9,407 bases of DNA from CAZQLE01 sp964593905 (lineage in GTDB: Bacteria > Chloroflexota > Anaerolineae > Anaerolineales > Anaerolineaceae): assembly GCA_964593905.1 (NCBI GenBank), contig CAZQLE010000161.1, positions 1-9,407 of the forward strand, read 5' to 3'. The notes beneath the pieces were generated by a model. The model saw only the letters and a program-made list of their open reading frames with translations, made no database searches and had not been told where the DNA came from. The first letter of the stretch is position 1, and each line of letters begins with the position of its first letter. The translations under genes were made by a program, and so were the position numbers. Below, in pieces: positions 1 to 7,142 of the stretch.

Positions 1-825
1 GTGGAACGGGTGATGGCGATATGGAATGAGGCCCCAGAAGCGGCAGCGGAAGATGGACTGGTATTGAGCGCGCTGCGCGGGAAAATTGAATTTCAGCAAG
101 TTGATTTTGCCTATGAAGCGCGAGAAAAAATATTGGATCAGTTATCTTTTGTCATTCAGCCCGGTCAGCGTGTGGCGCTGGTGGGGGCAAGCGGTGTGGG
201 AAAAACCACCCTGCTAAGTTTGCTGCTCGGTTTTTATCAACCTGTGCAGGGGCGGGTGTTGTTTGATGACCATGAACTGGGCGAGCTGAATCTGGGCCGG
301 CTGCGCCGCCAGATTGGGTTTATGGCACAATCGACCGGTTTTATCAGCGGATCGCTGTACGAAAATCTCATTCTTGGTGCAGGCAGTGATGTTTCAACGG
401 AAGATCTGCTGGCCGCCACCTCGGCCGTGGGCCTGCAAGATTTTGTGGCAGGCCTGCCCGCGAGGCTTGAAACCCGACTGGGCGAGAACGGGTTGAATCT
501 CTCTGCGGGGCAACGCCAACGCCTGGCTTTGGCGCGCACGCTGGTTAAGCACCCCGATTTGTTTATTCTGGACGAGCCTACGGCTGCACTGGATGGTTCT
601 AACGAGCAAAATTTTCTTTCAGCTTTATTTGCTCAAACCGCAGGGAAAACCTGCATTATCGTCACCCATCGTTGTGAAGTTATGGAAAAGGTTGACCGGG
701 TACTGGTGCTGGATCATGGTCAGCTTGTGGCAGATGGACCGCACAGCTTATTGAAAGATACCTGTCCGTTATATCAAAAGCTTTATTTGACACCCAAAGA
801 TTGGGCCGGAGTTGGGGCTGGATGA
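1..825 (+). CDS. ABC exporter, ATP-binding domain (5' partial)
   Basis: This is the C-terminal 274 residues of an ABC transporter subunit, the part that hydrolyses ATP to drive export across the cytoplasmic membrane. All nucleotide-binding motifs are visible: Walker A GASGVGKTT (residues 62-70 of the visible part), Q-loop glutamine 110, signature LSAGQ (167-171), Walker B LFILDE (187-192), D-loop AALD (195-198) and the switch histidine 223 in VTHR. The first 25 or so residues (ERVMAIWNEAPE) look like the linker that joins a fused membrane domain to the ATPase in half-size exporters. The gene therefore very probably continues upstream of the window, and the GTG at base 1 is probably an internal valine codon, not a start. 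The domain order and the motif 'GSLYENL' after the Q-loop fit the HlyB/MsbA/peptide-exporter class, not importers. Its stop codon overlaps the start of the next gene. The substrate is not readable from this domain; a peptide is inferred only from the neighbouring gene. Confidence 0.93.
   Translation: MERVMAIWNEAPEAAAEDGLVLSALRGKIEFQQVDFAYEAREKILDQLSFVIQPGQRVALVGASGVGKTTLLSLLLGFYQPVQGRVLFDDHELGELNLGRLRRQIGFMAQSTGFISGSLYENLILGAGSDVSTEDLLAATSAVGLQDFVAGLPARLETRLGENGLNLSAGQRQRLALARTLVKHPDLFILDEPTAALDGSNEQNFLSALFAQTAGKTCIIVTHRCEVMEKVDRVLVLDHGQLVADGPHSLLKDTCPLYQKLYLTPKDWAGVGAG
808..811 (+). promoter_or_regulatory. Ribosome binding site deciding the start of the nucleotidyltransferase gene
   Basis: A GGAG sequence lies inside the last codons of the ABC gene, 10 bases before the ATG at 822. 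It supports the ATG at 822, which overlaps the upstream stop as ATGA, over the TTG at 801 in the same frame. Confidence 0.6.
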
Positions 826-2075
826 TTGATCAGTTGATCACTTTATTGAAGAGGTTGCAAGACCCGTCCGACAAAATTTCATTCCCCGCCACCCCTGCGG
901 CGTGGGAAGGCTTGCTGCAAGAGGCAGAACGAAATGGACTGGATTCGTATTTATACCATTTGCTAAAAACACATGGCCTGTTGGCACAGGTGCCGGCTGA
1001 AATAATCGATCTATTGCGCGGAAAGTTTATCGACAGCAGTCTGACCCATTTTAAAAACCGGAAAGTTCTAAAAGATATTTTGCAGCGGTTTGAGCAGATG
1101 AATATCCCGGTAATTGTTCTGAAGGGTGGGTATCTTGCCGAGGTGGTGTATGCACAGCCCGGTTTGCGGGGTATGGGCGATCTGGATATTCTGGTTCATT
1201 GCGATTATCTGGCGCCGGCTGCGGCAGCGCTGGAACACCTGGGCTATCAAACGCTGGATATTAATCGCGCCCGGGATGGCTGGGAGCTTTTTCATCATTT
1301 GCCGGTGTTTCATCATCGGCAGCATATTCCGGTTGAACTTCACTGGCGGATCGAACGGCCCAATATTAAGCTGGATATCACCTTTGATGATCTGGCCCAA
1401 CAGGCGATGCCGTTTGAGATGAATGGTCAAAAAGCATACGCGCCCGGGGTGGTCGATTGCCTGCTTCATCTTTGTACACATTGGGGGCAGCACCATCTTT
1501 TTTTGGCCGGTTTACGCCCGGCGGTGGATGTGGCTGAGTATGTGCGGCATTATGAAAGTGAACTGGATTGGGACCTGTTTTTTGCGACTGCTGACCGCTG
1601 GGGGGTAAGCCCGATAGTTGATTTGTGTTTGCAAACTGCCGATGAGCTGATCGGCTGCCGTTTGCCCGCGCAGGTGCGCAGCCGCTGGCAGTCAAACCGC
1701 ACTGATTCTGAATTGCGCCATCTGGCGGTTGAATTGACCAAGAGCCGCCCCGAGGTGTTGGTTCGGTATCCGGTCAATTTGCAGAACCTGTTTGTCCGAT
1801 CTTCGCTTCGGGGTCGTGTTCAACAGGCTGTGGGCCGGTTTTTCCCCTCGCGCGGCGAGATGAGCTTTTATTACCCGGTGTCTGCTCACTCCCCCAAAAT
1901 TTTTGGCTATTATCCTGCGCGCTGGTGGCACCTGATCAGCACATATAGCGGCAGGGTTTTTAACCATTACCGCCCTGATCACACCCCAGATGCTGACCAG
2001 ATGGAAGCGGAGCGAATTTCTCGCCTGCAAATTCGGCTGGCAGGCCGGTTTGGTCTGCCGTTGCGGTTGAGCTGA
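822..2075 (+). CDS. Nucleotidyltransferase family protein (NTP_transf_5 type)
   Basis: A 417-residue protein of the uncharacterised nucleotidyltransferase family (Pfam NTP_transf_5). The core motifs are visible: LKGG (residues 100-103), then RGMGDLDILV with the paired acidic residues D120 and D122 expected to bind metal, and then PVELHW (170-175) and a helical stretch with LLHLCTHWGQHH. These fit the nucleotidyltransferase fold, in which a nucleotide or its phosphate is transferred to an acceptor; the acceptor is unknown. There is no signal peptide or membrane segment, so it is likely cytoplasmic. The start is the ATG in the ATGA overlap with the ABC exporter gene, backed by a GGAG 10 bases upstream; a TTG 21 bases earlier is less likely. 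The last 100 or so residues after the conserved core, rich in Arg, Tyr and Trp, show nothing I recognise. In lasso-peptide and similar peptide clusters, members of this family sit beside the exporter and are proposed tailoring enzymes. That role is inferred here. Confidence 0.85.
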   Translation: MIDQLITLLKRLQDPSDKISFPATPAAWEGLLQEAERNGLDSYLYHLLKTHGLLAQVPAEIIDLLRGKFIDSSLTHFKNRKVLKDILQRFEQMNIPVIVLKGGYLAEVVYAQPGLRGMGDLDILVHCDYLAPAAAALEHLGYQTLDINRARDGWELFHHLPVFHHRQHIPVELHWRIERPNIKLDITFDDLAQQAMPFEMNGQKAYAPGVVDCLLHLCTHWGQHHLFLAGLRPAVDVAEYVRHYESELDWDLFFATADRWGVSPIVDLCLQTADELIGCRLPAQVRSRWQSNRTDSELRHLAVELTKSRPEVLVRYPVNLQNLFVRSSLRGRVQQAVGRFFPSRGEMSFYYPVSAHSPKIFGYYPARWWHLISTYSGRVFNHYRPDHTPDADQMEAERISRLQIRLAGRFGLPLRLS

Positions 2076-2099
2076 TAAAAGACCCGTGTTTTCTGTTCG

Positions 2100-5000
2100 T
2101 TATTCTGCTGAAAACTCTTTCACCAGTTGAATGAATATGGGGACGAGTTCGGGGTCAAAATGTGACCCTTTGTATTTTTGGATGTAATCCAAAACCTGTT
2201 CACAACTCCAGGCGGGGCGGTAGGGCCTGTCTGATGAAAGCGCATCCCACACGTCGATGATCGCGAACAACCTGGCGGCCAACGGAATTTCTTTACCGTG
2301 CAAACCTCTGGGGTACCCGCTGCCATCCCATTTTTCGTGATGGCAATATGGAATTTCAATTGCATCGTGTAGATACTCGATATTTGAGAGCAGTGAAAGC
2401 GCTGTTTCAGGGTGTTTTCGCATAATTGCCCATTCTTGATCTGTTAACGAACCGGGTTTATGCAAAATACTATCTGGCACCCCAATTTTCCCAATATCGT
2501 GCAGCAAAGCGCCCCGACGGATATTCAGGATATCGGATTGCCGCAGGCCCAGTTTTCGGGCGAATTGAACCGCCATTTCAGTCACTCGCTGGGTATGTCC
2601 TTCGGTTTCTTTATCTCGTAAATCCAGGGCTTGCGACCAGCCCTGGATGGTGGCATCATACGCCAGGGTCAATTCCATATTGGATTGTTGCAAGTTTTCA
2701 AATATTTCGGCTGTTTCGATGGCAATTGCAGATTGGCCGGCGAGAATTTCCACAAAATCCAACCACTCACGGTCTGGCGCCAGAATACTTCGCTGATATA
2801 GCTCCAGAACCCCCTTTACCTGCCCTTTGGCAATTAAAGGAACACCATAGTAACCTGTGAACCCGGCTTTGATGAGATCGAGAGCGGATGGGTGGTTTTC
2901 GATTTGTCGCAGATCTTGAATATGGAGATTCTTGCGCTCCAGGGATATTGCTTCGGCAAAAGGTTTTTCTGCCAGAGACCCGCCGGGAAAGCGTTTGCCG
3001 GGATTTGAACAACCCAACCCAAGATAGTATTGCAACTGGTATGTTTGTTTGTCGTGCAGCAAAACACATGCCGCGTCTACCTTAAGCTGGTTGATCACTT
3101 GTTCCAGAAAGATATTAATGGTTAAACGAAGATCAAACCCGCTATTGATTGCCATATCAATCGAGTGTAAGGCCATGAGATTCTCAGACCGGTTGGTGGC
3201 CTGCGTGTACAGGCGTGCATTTTGCAGGCTCAGTCCGATCAGGTTGGCCACCATGGTGAGCCACTCACTATCCACGGGCGTGAAATCATTGTTTTCATCT
3301 CTATACAGCTCCAACAACCCTGTTACACGGTCTTCCACAAGCATCGGAACAATTATTGCCGATTGAATTTCCTGCTTCCTGTGTTGGAGATATTTTGAGA
3401 GACAAATATCACTGGATAGACCCTCTCTTGCTACGATAATTGTGCGCGATAAAACGGTTTCGGCCCGGATGCAGTTGGTGGTGTTTTTGGAATAATAGAC
3501 CCTGTCAATTTGCGAAACATCAATTTGGATCCCTTTGTACGTCAGGTAATCAGTATCAATGGTTTTATTGGTTTCATCCACCGAACTAACCCCAAAGCAG
3601 GAAAGACCGATCATTTCGTTGAGATAGTCTTGTGCAATATTGCAAATATCTTGAATGTTCAATGTGTCTGCAAGCTTCTGACTCAGAGAAATCAGGCTCT
3701 CTTCACGTTTCAGAAGCCGGCTCAGTCTTTTTTCGGCCTGGGTTCGCGTGGTTATTTCATCAAGGGTCTGCTGATAAAGCAAAGCGTTATTTGTTGCAAC
3801 CGCAATTTGTGAGACCAGCGCTTCGGCCATTTTTAGATCATTTTCGCTGAATACATTTCTGGTGTAACTTTGAATCTGGACCACCCCTTTGATGTCATTT
3901 TGAAAAATCTGGGGGATTAAGATGATGGATTGTACTTTTCTTTCTTCTGGTGAAATATCTTGTTCCTCATACACGTCGCCATCTTCATTCACATAATACT
4001 TTGCTCTGGCGGGGTGCATTTCTGAACGGATGTCATTGATTAACCTGGATGTTCTGCTGCGAATGACCGGGCTGACCAGCCCCTGTCCTTCTGGCTCCAG
4101 CGGGATGGGCGGTAACTGGTGGATATCAATCTGTTTGCCATCCACCGCGGCGTATCTGGCGGTGATCATTTCGTTGCTATGGCTGTAACTGGCGATGAAT
4201 AAACAGTCACACGGCATGATATTGGAAACCAGCTTATAAAACGAGGTGTAAATGTCATTAATTTGCAGGCTTTGACCAATCTGCTGGCTGGCTTCATATA
4301 AAATTTGTATCTCTTTGTTTTGTTTGATAATTTCCCGTTCACGCTGTTTACGCTCGGTGATATCTTGTTTGATGGCAACAAAATGGGTGATGGCGCCCAG
4401 CTCTGATTTCACGGGGGTAATGCTTATTTCCTCGGTATACAGGCTGCCATCCTTTTTGCGGTTGATGATCTCACTGCGCCACGATTCTCCAACGAGAATT
4501 GTGTTCCACATGCTTTTGTAAAATGCGGGGTCATGTTGATTCGATTTCACCAGGTCGCGCGGATTCTTCCCAAAAGATTCTTCAAAGCTGAATCCGGTTA
4601 ATGCTGAAAAAGCCGGGTTAACCCATTCGATTTTACCTTCGCGATCGGTGATGATAATTGCATTGGCAGAAGAATTAAGCGCAGCACTGTGCAACCGGAT
4701 TTTTTCTTCGGCCAGGATGCGCTCTGTTATATTGATGCTTGAACAGATGATGCCGGTAATTTCCCCTTTTTCATTTCTGACCGGGTCTACGCTAAGATCA
4801 TAATAAACCGGCTGCGCTTCAATTGTGTTTTCTACGATCTGGCGGCTTCCAATTCCAGTGTCAAGTACTTGTTGTTTAATCTTGGTCAGCCGGGCAGCAT
4901 CTTCAGCAGGCAGCAATTCTGCATCTGTTTTCCCAATGATTTCAAACGGCGTAAAGGCAGGATGAGGGTTATGAATCCAGGAATAACGCAAATTCATGTC

Positions 5001-6797
5001 CTGTTGGAACACGATCACCGGGGAGTTTTTCAACGAAATGCGAAATTTTTGCTCGCTTTCCTGCAATTCTTGTGTCCGCTGTTTGACCAGTTTGGACAGG
5101 ACGAAATTTCTATCGGTATACACACCGACTAAAAGCATAAAGAGAACCGTAAGTATCCCTCCCGAGACGGCGATCGTTTTTTCTGTGGTAGGCGGATAAA
5201 CCTGATAAAACACTTCACTGGGATGGGCCGCAACAACGTATGCTTTGCCAAAAATAAAAATGGGTTGGATGTATGTGAATTCAGCATCAAAATGGTCATG
5301 CAGATCGTTTTGCAGGTGATTCTGAGTGATATTTGTTGGAGATGTGCTGGCCAGTGGAAAAGCATGTTGATTCGTATTGAGCTGCAGGAAATCAACATAC
5401 AGCGAAAGTTCTCTGGATAATTCATTGCCGGTCACCAAATGCATGAGCCGGTCGGCCTGTATACTGGCAATTACAAAACCGACCTGTTTACCGGGTTTTT
5501 CGGTAGTCACAGGTTTGAATACGATGATGCTTTTTTCTCCCGCAGCACCTGCCATAAGCATGGGGTCTGTTGCAGTGGTAAGGCCAGTTTGTTTGCTGTG
5601 TAATAGTGCACTGTGGAAGCTTTCTTCAGAGGCCAGGTCAAAGCCCAGCAGCGGGTCTTCTGGATTATAGGGTGCAATATAGGAGATGGGGTAATACACT
5701 TCACGCTTGCCGGCATGGATGGGATTTCCGGCTTTATTTTTTTCCCAGAGAGAATAACGAGAGAGCCCTTCATGCCTTGCTGCTTCTTCAAAAGCAATAC
5801 GGTCTTGATTGGTAACCAGCGGCACCCAGGCCCAGGTGGAAGTTAGAGAATTTTTTGCCAGGGCTTTGCTGTATTCGGTAAATTCTTGCTGAGAGATAAA
5901 TTCACTGCTCGCAAAGAGCTGTCCCAATCCTTCCATATATGACTTATCAAGCTCATATAATGCGGTCGAGATTCTTCCTGCTTTGGCCGAAACCAACCGC
6001 TCGAAGATTTCGTGTCTGGAATTCCTTTCAAAGAACTGTCCATACCAGACAAACAATACGGTTACACAACCACCCAGTAAGCCGGTATAGAGCACCAGAT
6101 CGTGGCGAGACAAAAAATGTTTGCGCGGATCATCAGTTTTTTTACGTCGCTTTCTCAGGATGATCATTCCCCACACAATGATGACCAACAGGCCCATTAA
6201 GACCGTGGGAAAAAGAATTTCTCTGGCAATTTGATTTTTCCAGTTTTGCGCATCAATATCCACGCCAAATACAGCGATGACATTGCCTGAACGGGGATCG
6301 GTTAATGGAATAATTGCACTGACCCAGGTACCCCAGTCGTCTGTTGCCGGGCCATCAATGGCAAGTTTTGCGTTGGCAAAGGCATTTAACAACGCGGGTG
6401 TGGCAGGTTCGTATATTTCGCCGGGCAAAGATTCATCCTGTGAGCCGGCTGACTCTGAGTCAATATAAAAATAGAGGTCGCCATCTTCATTTTGACCCAT
6501 CAGATATAAAAACCGCATATCGGGGAAGATTCTGCGGGTGGCGATGAGTTGCTGCTTAAGTTGTTGATAGTGGGCGTGATTCAGGTCGTCTGAAGTGCCG
6601 GAAAGCTGGTAAATCACATCAATATCGATGGCTTGCGCAATGGGGGCCACCTGCTGTAGAAAGTCATTGCGCATTTTCCGGTCAACCAATTTCCAGTTCC
6701 AAAGCGATAACAGTATTGCAGCAAAAGTTGTGACCATTCCCAGGCAAATCAAAAACCAGGTCGTTTTTGTAAAAGAGAGCTTTTTTAAAAGGATCAT
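2100..6797 (-). CDS. Multi-sensor membrane HD-GYP cyclic di-GMP phosphodiesterase
   Basis: About 1565 residues. In order: TM1 (12-34), a Cache/PDC-like extracytoplasmic domain (about 38-190, with the stretch GPATDDWGTWVSAIIPL), TM2 (194-214), a basic loop, TM3 (232-254), a CHASE-like extracytoplasmic domain (about 260-520, with WAWVPLV and a following Glu/Arg-rich helix), TM4 (541-560), a coiled linker, two PAS domains (586-693 and 704-818, each ending in a DITER-like motif), three GAF domains (about 830-1005, 1035-1195, 1205-1360) and an HD-GYP domain (1380-1560). The HD-GYP set is intact: E1399, H1401, HD 1433-1434, K1437, H1462, HH 1486-1487, GYP 1494-1496 and D1515. It should therefore hydrolyse cyclic di-GMP to pGpG or GMP, lowering the second messenger when the sensors are triggered. 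No GGDEF, kinase or receiver domain is present, so signals reach the enzyme within one chain. The ATG at 6797 was chosen because GAGG lies 6 bases upstream of it; ATG 6803 and TTG 6809 have no properly spaced site. The ligands of the sensors are unknown. Confidence 0.92.
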   Translation of the reverse strand: MILLKKLSFTKTTWFLICLGMVTTFAAILLSLWNWKLVDRKMRNDFLQQVAPIAQAIDIDVIYQLSGTSDDLNHAHYQQLKQQLIATRRIFPDMRFLYLMGQNEDGDLYFYIDSESAGSQDESLPGEIYEPATPALLNAFANAKLAIDGPATDDWGTWVSAIIPLTDPRSGNVIAVFGVDIDAQNWKNQIAREILFPTVLMGLLVIIVWGMIILRKRRKKTDDPRKHFLSRHDLVLYTGLLGGCVTVLFVWYGQFFERNSRHEIFERLVSAKAGRISTALYELDKSYMEGLGQLFASSEFISQQEFTEYSKALAKNSLTSTWAWVPLVTNQDRIAFEEAARHEGLSRYSLWEKNKAGNPIHAGKREVYYPISYIAPYNPEDPLLGFDLASEESFHSALLHSKQTGLTTATDPMLMAGAAGEKSIIVFKPVTTEKPGKQVGFVIASIQADRLMHLVTGNELSRELSLYVDFLQLNTNQHAFPLASTSPTNITQNHLQNDLHDHFDAEFTYIQPIFIFGKAYVVAAHPSEVFYQVYPPTTEKTIAVSGGILTVLFMLLVGVYTDRNFVLSKLVKQRTQELQESEQKFRISLKNSPVIVFQQDMNLRYSWIHNPHPAFTPFEIIGKTDAELLPAEDAARLTKIKQQVLDTGIGSRQIVENTIEAQPVYYDLSVDPVRNEKGEITGIICSSINITERILAEEKIRLHSAALNSSANAIIITDREGKIEWVNPAFSALTGFSFEESFGKNPRDLVKSNQHDPAFYKSMWNTILVGESWRSEIINRKKDGSLYTEEISITPVKSELGAITHFVAIKQDITERKQREREIIKQNKEIQILYEASQQIGQSLQINDIYTSFYKLVSNIMPCDCLFIASYSHSNEMITARYAAVDGKQIDIHQLPPIPLEPEGQGLVSPVIRSRTSRLINDIRSEMHPARAKYYVNEDGDVYEEQDISPEERKVQSIILIPQIFQNDIKGVVQIQSYTRNVFSENDLKMAEALVSQIAVATNNALLYQQTLDEITTRTQAEKRLSRLLKREESLISLSQKLADTLNIQDICNIAQDYLNEMIGLSCFGVSSVDETNKTIDTDYLTYKGIQIDVSQIDRVYYSKNTTNCIRAETVLSRTIIVAREGLSSDICLSKYLQHRKQEIQSAIIVPMLVEDRVTGLLELYRDENNDFTPVDSEWLTMVANLIGLSLQNARLYTQATNRSENLMALHSIDMAINSGFDLRLTINIFLEQVINQLKVDAACVLLHDKQTYQLQYYLGLGCSNPGKRFPGGSLAEKPFAEAISLERKNLHIQDLRQIENHPSALDLIKAGFTGYYGVPLIAKGQVKGVLELYQRSILAPDREWLDFVEILAGQSAIAIETAEIFENLQQSNMELTLAYDATIQGWSQALDLRDKETEGHTQRVTEMAVQFARKLGLRQSDILNIRRGALLHDIGKIGVPDSILHKPGSLTDQEWAIMRKHPETALSLLSNIEYLHDAIEIPYCHHEKWDGSGYPRGLHGKEIPLAARLFAIIDVWDALSSDRPYRPAWSCEQVLDYIQKYKGSHFDPELVPIFIQLVKEFSAE

Positions 6798-6803
6798 TTT
6801 CAT

Positions 6804-6807
6804 CCTC
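6804..6807 (-). promoter_or_regulatory. Ribosome binding site of the HD-GYP sensor gene
   Basis: GAGG on the minus strand, 6 bases before the ATG at 6797. It abuts the alternative ATG at 6803 with no spacer and overlaps the TTG at 6809, so it favours 6797 as the start. Confidence 0.6.
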
Positions 6808-6833
6808 AAACAATGAATCGTCGCAATTGCTCC

Positions 6834-6848
6834 TCACACAATGTGTGA
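6834..6848. repeat. Perfect inverted repeat TCACACA-A-TGTGTGA
   Basis: Seven-base arms with a single central base, 36 bases upstream of the sensor gene start and, if the candidate promoter is right, inside the transcribed leader. The symmetry suits a dimeric transcription factor acting as a roadblock, but it is not a match to a regulator site I can name. The arms contain TCACA and TGTGA in the opposite order to a Crp site. A hairpin in RNA would be weak because the loop is too tight. Confidence 0.4.
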
Positions 6849-6924
6849 CAATGGGATGGTCAGGATCGATTGGCCCACGGGGTTGCGCAACTTTAAATGG
6901 AAAATAGATATTGTTTGTTACTAC

Positions 6925-6954
6925 ATTATCTCTTATTTTTATAAAATTCCTCAA
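6925..6954 (-). promoter_or_regulatory. Candidate sigma-70 promoter for the sensor gene
   Basis: On the minus strand, TTGAGG (6949-6954) and GATAAT (6925-6930) are separated by 18 bases in an AT-rich block. They resemble the TTGACA and TATAAT consensus of the housekeeping sigma factor. Transcription would begin near 6917 and give a leader of about 120 bases before the ATG at 6797. This is a pattern match only, and AT-rich DNA yields such matches by chance. Confidence 0.4.
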
Positions 6955-7079
6955 GGTGTTGTGCTTACCTGACAGTTTTGTAAATCATCGTAAAAGCAGA
7001 ATTGAACACTGTAGATCGCCCAATCGTAAACCCGGCCTGTCTGCGGCTGTGATGGAACGGCCAAACGGGGGGGCAGCAA

Positions 7080-7095
7080 TTTTGTTGCAACAAAA
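7080..7095. repeat. Perfect 16-base palindrome next to the terminator
   Basis: TTTTGTTGCAACAAAA is self-complementary across its whole length. On the minus strand it begins within the T-run of the terminator and continues downstream of it. It may be chance, a protein site, or a minor second structure at the transcript end. Confidence 0.35.
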
Positions 7096-7123
7096 AACAC
7101 CGCCAGATTCGATCTGGCGGTGT
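7092..7123 (-). terminator. Intrinsic terminator of the transaldolase/isomerase gene
   Basis: On the minus strand a perfect 12-base-pair stem (7097-7108 paired with 7112-7123, GC-rich core CCGCCAG/CTGGCGG) with a three-base loop is followed by a run of six T residues (7092-7097, the first one shared with the stem). It begins about 20 bases after the TAA at 7143-7145. This is the standard form of a rho-independent terminator and should end the upstream transcript, isolating the sensor gene. Confidence 0.92.
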
Positions 7124-7142
7124 CGTCAGGTTGTGATCGGTG

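Larger units (their letters stand above)
6798..7142 (-). other. Intergenic region / long leader of the sensor gene
   Basis: These 345 bases separate the two minus-strand genes. They hold, from right to left on the minus strand: the terminator of the transaldolase/isomerase gene, a 16-base palindrome overlapping the terminator's T-run, a stretch of about 120 bases (6955-7079) in which I see nothing beyond a run of seven Gs and a repeated ATCGTAAA, an AT-rich block with a candidate promoter, and short palindromes near the sensor gene start. I could not find a credible gene, tRNA or known riboswitch here. The open frames that cross it run into the terminator or the start of the sensor gene and show no family features. 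Confidence 0.7.

Noticed and set aside
1068..1496. 142-residue minus-strand open frame opposite the nucleotidyltransferase core
   Set aside because: It is antisense to the conserved motifs of the real gene and has no features of its own.
2076..2099. Terminator hairpin between the two convergent genes (AAAA...TTTT pairing)
   Set aside because: The pairing leaves a mismatch and a two-base loop, with no GC-rich stem.
6813..6833. Tiny leader peptide (TTG start, six codons, stop next to the sensor's ribosome binding site) preceded by GAGGAG
   Set aside because: The spacing between GAGGAG and the TTG is only about three bases and the peptide has no attenuation-like codon run.
6798..6920. Cyclic di-GMP riboswitch in the sensor leader
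   Set aside because: The conserved class I and class II sequence blocks could not be found by eye; only short unrelated palindromes are present.
6682..6954. 90-residue minus-strand open frame starting at TTG in the intergenic region and overlapping the start of the sensor gene
   Set aside because: Its start coincides with the candidate -35 element, it overlaps the conserved first membrane segment of the sensor, and it shows no family features.
6987..7030. ATCGTAAA repeated twice (6987-6994 and 7023-7030), 36 bases apart
   Set aside because: Two copies of an eight-base word without symmetry or a third copy can easily arise by chance.
7067..7073. Run of seven G bases that might undergo phase variation
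   Set aside because: It lies outside any gene and away from the candidate promoter, so slippage would have no evident effect.
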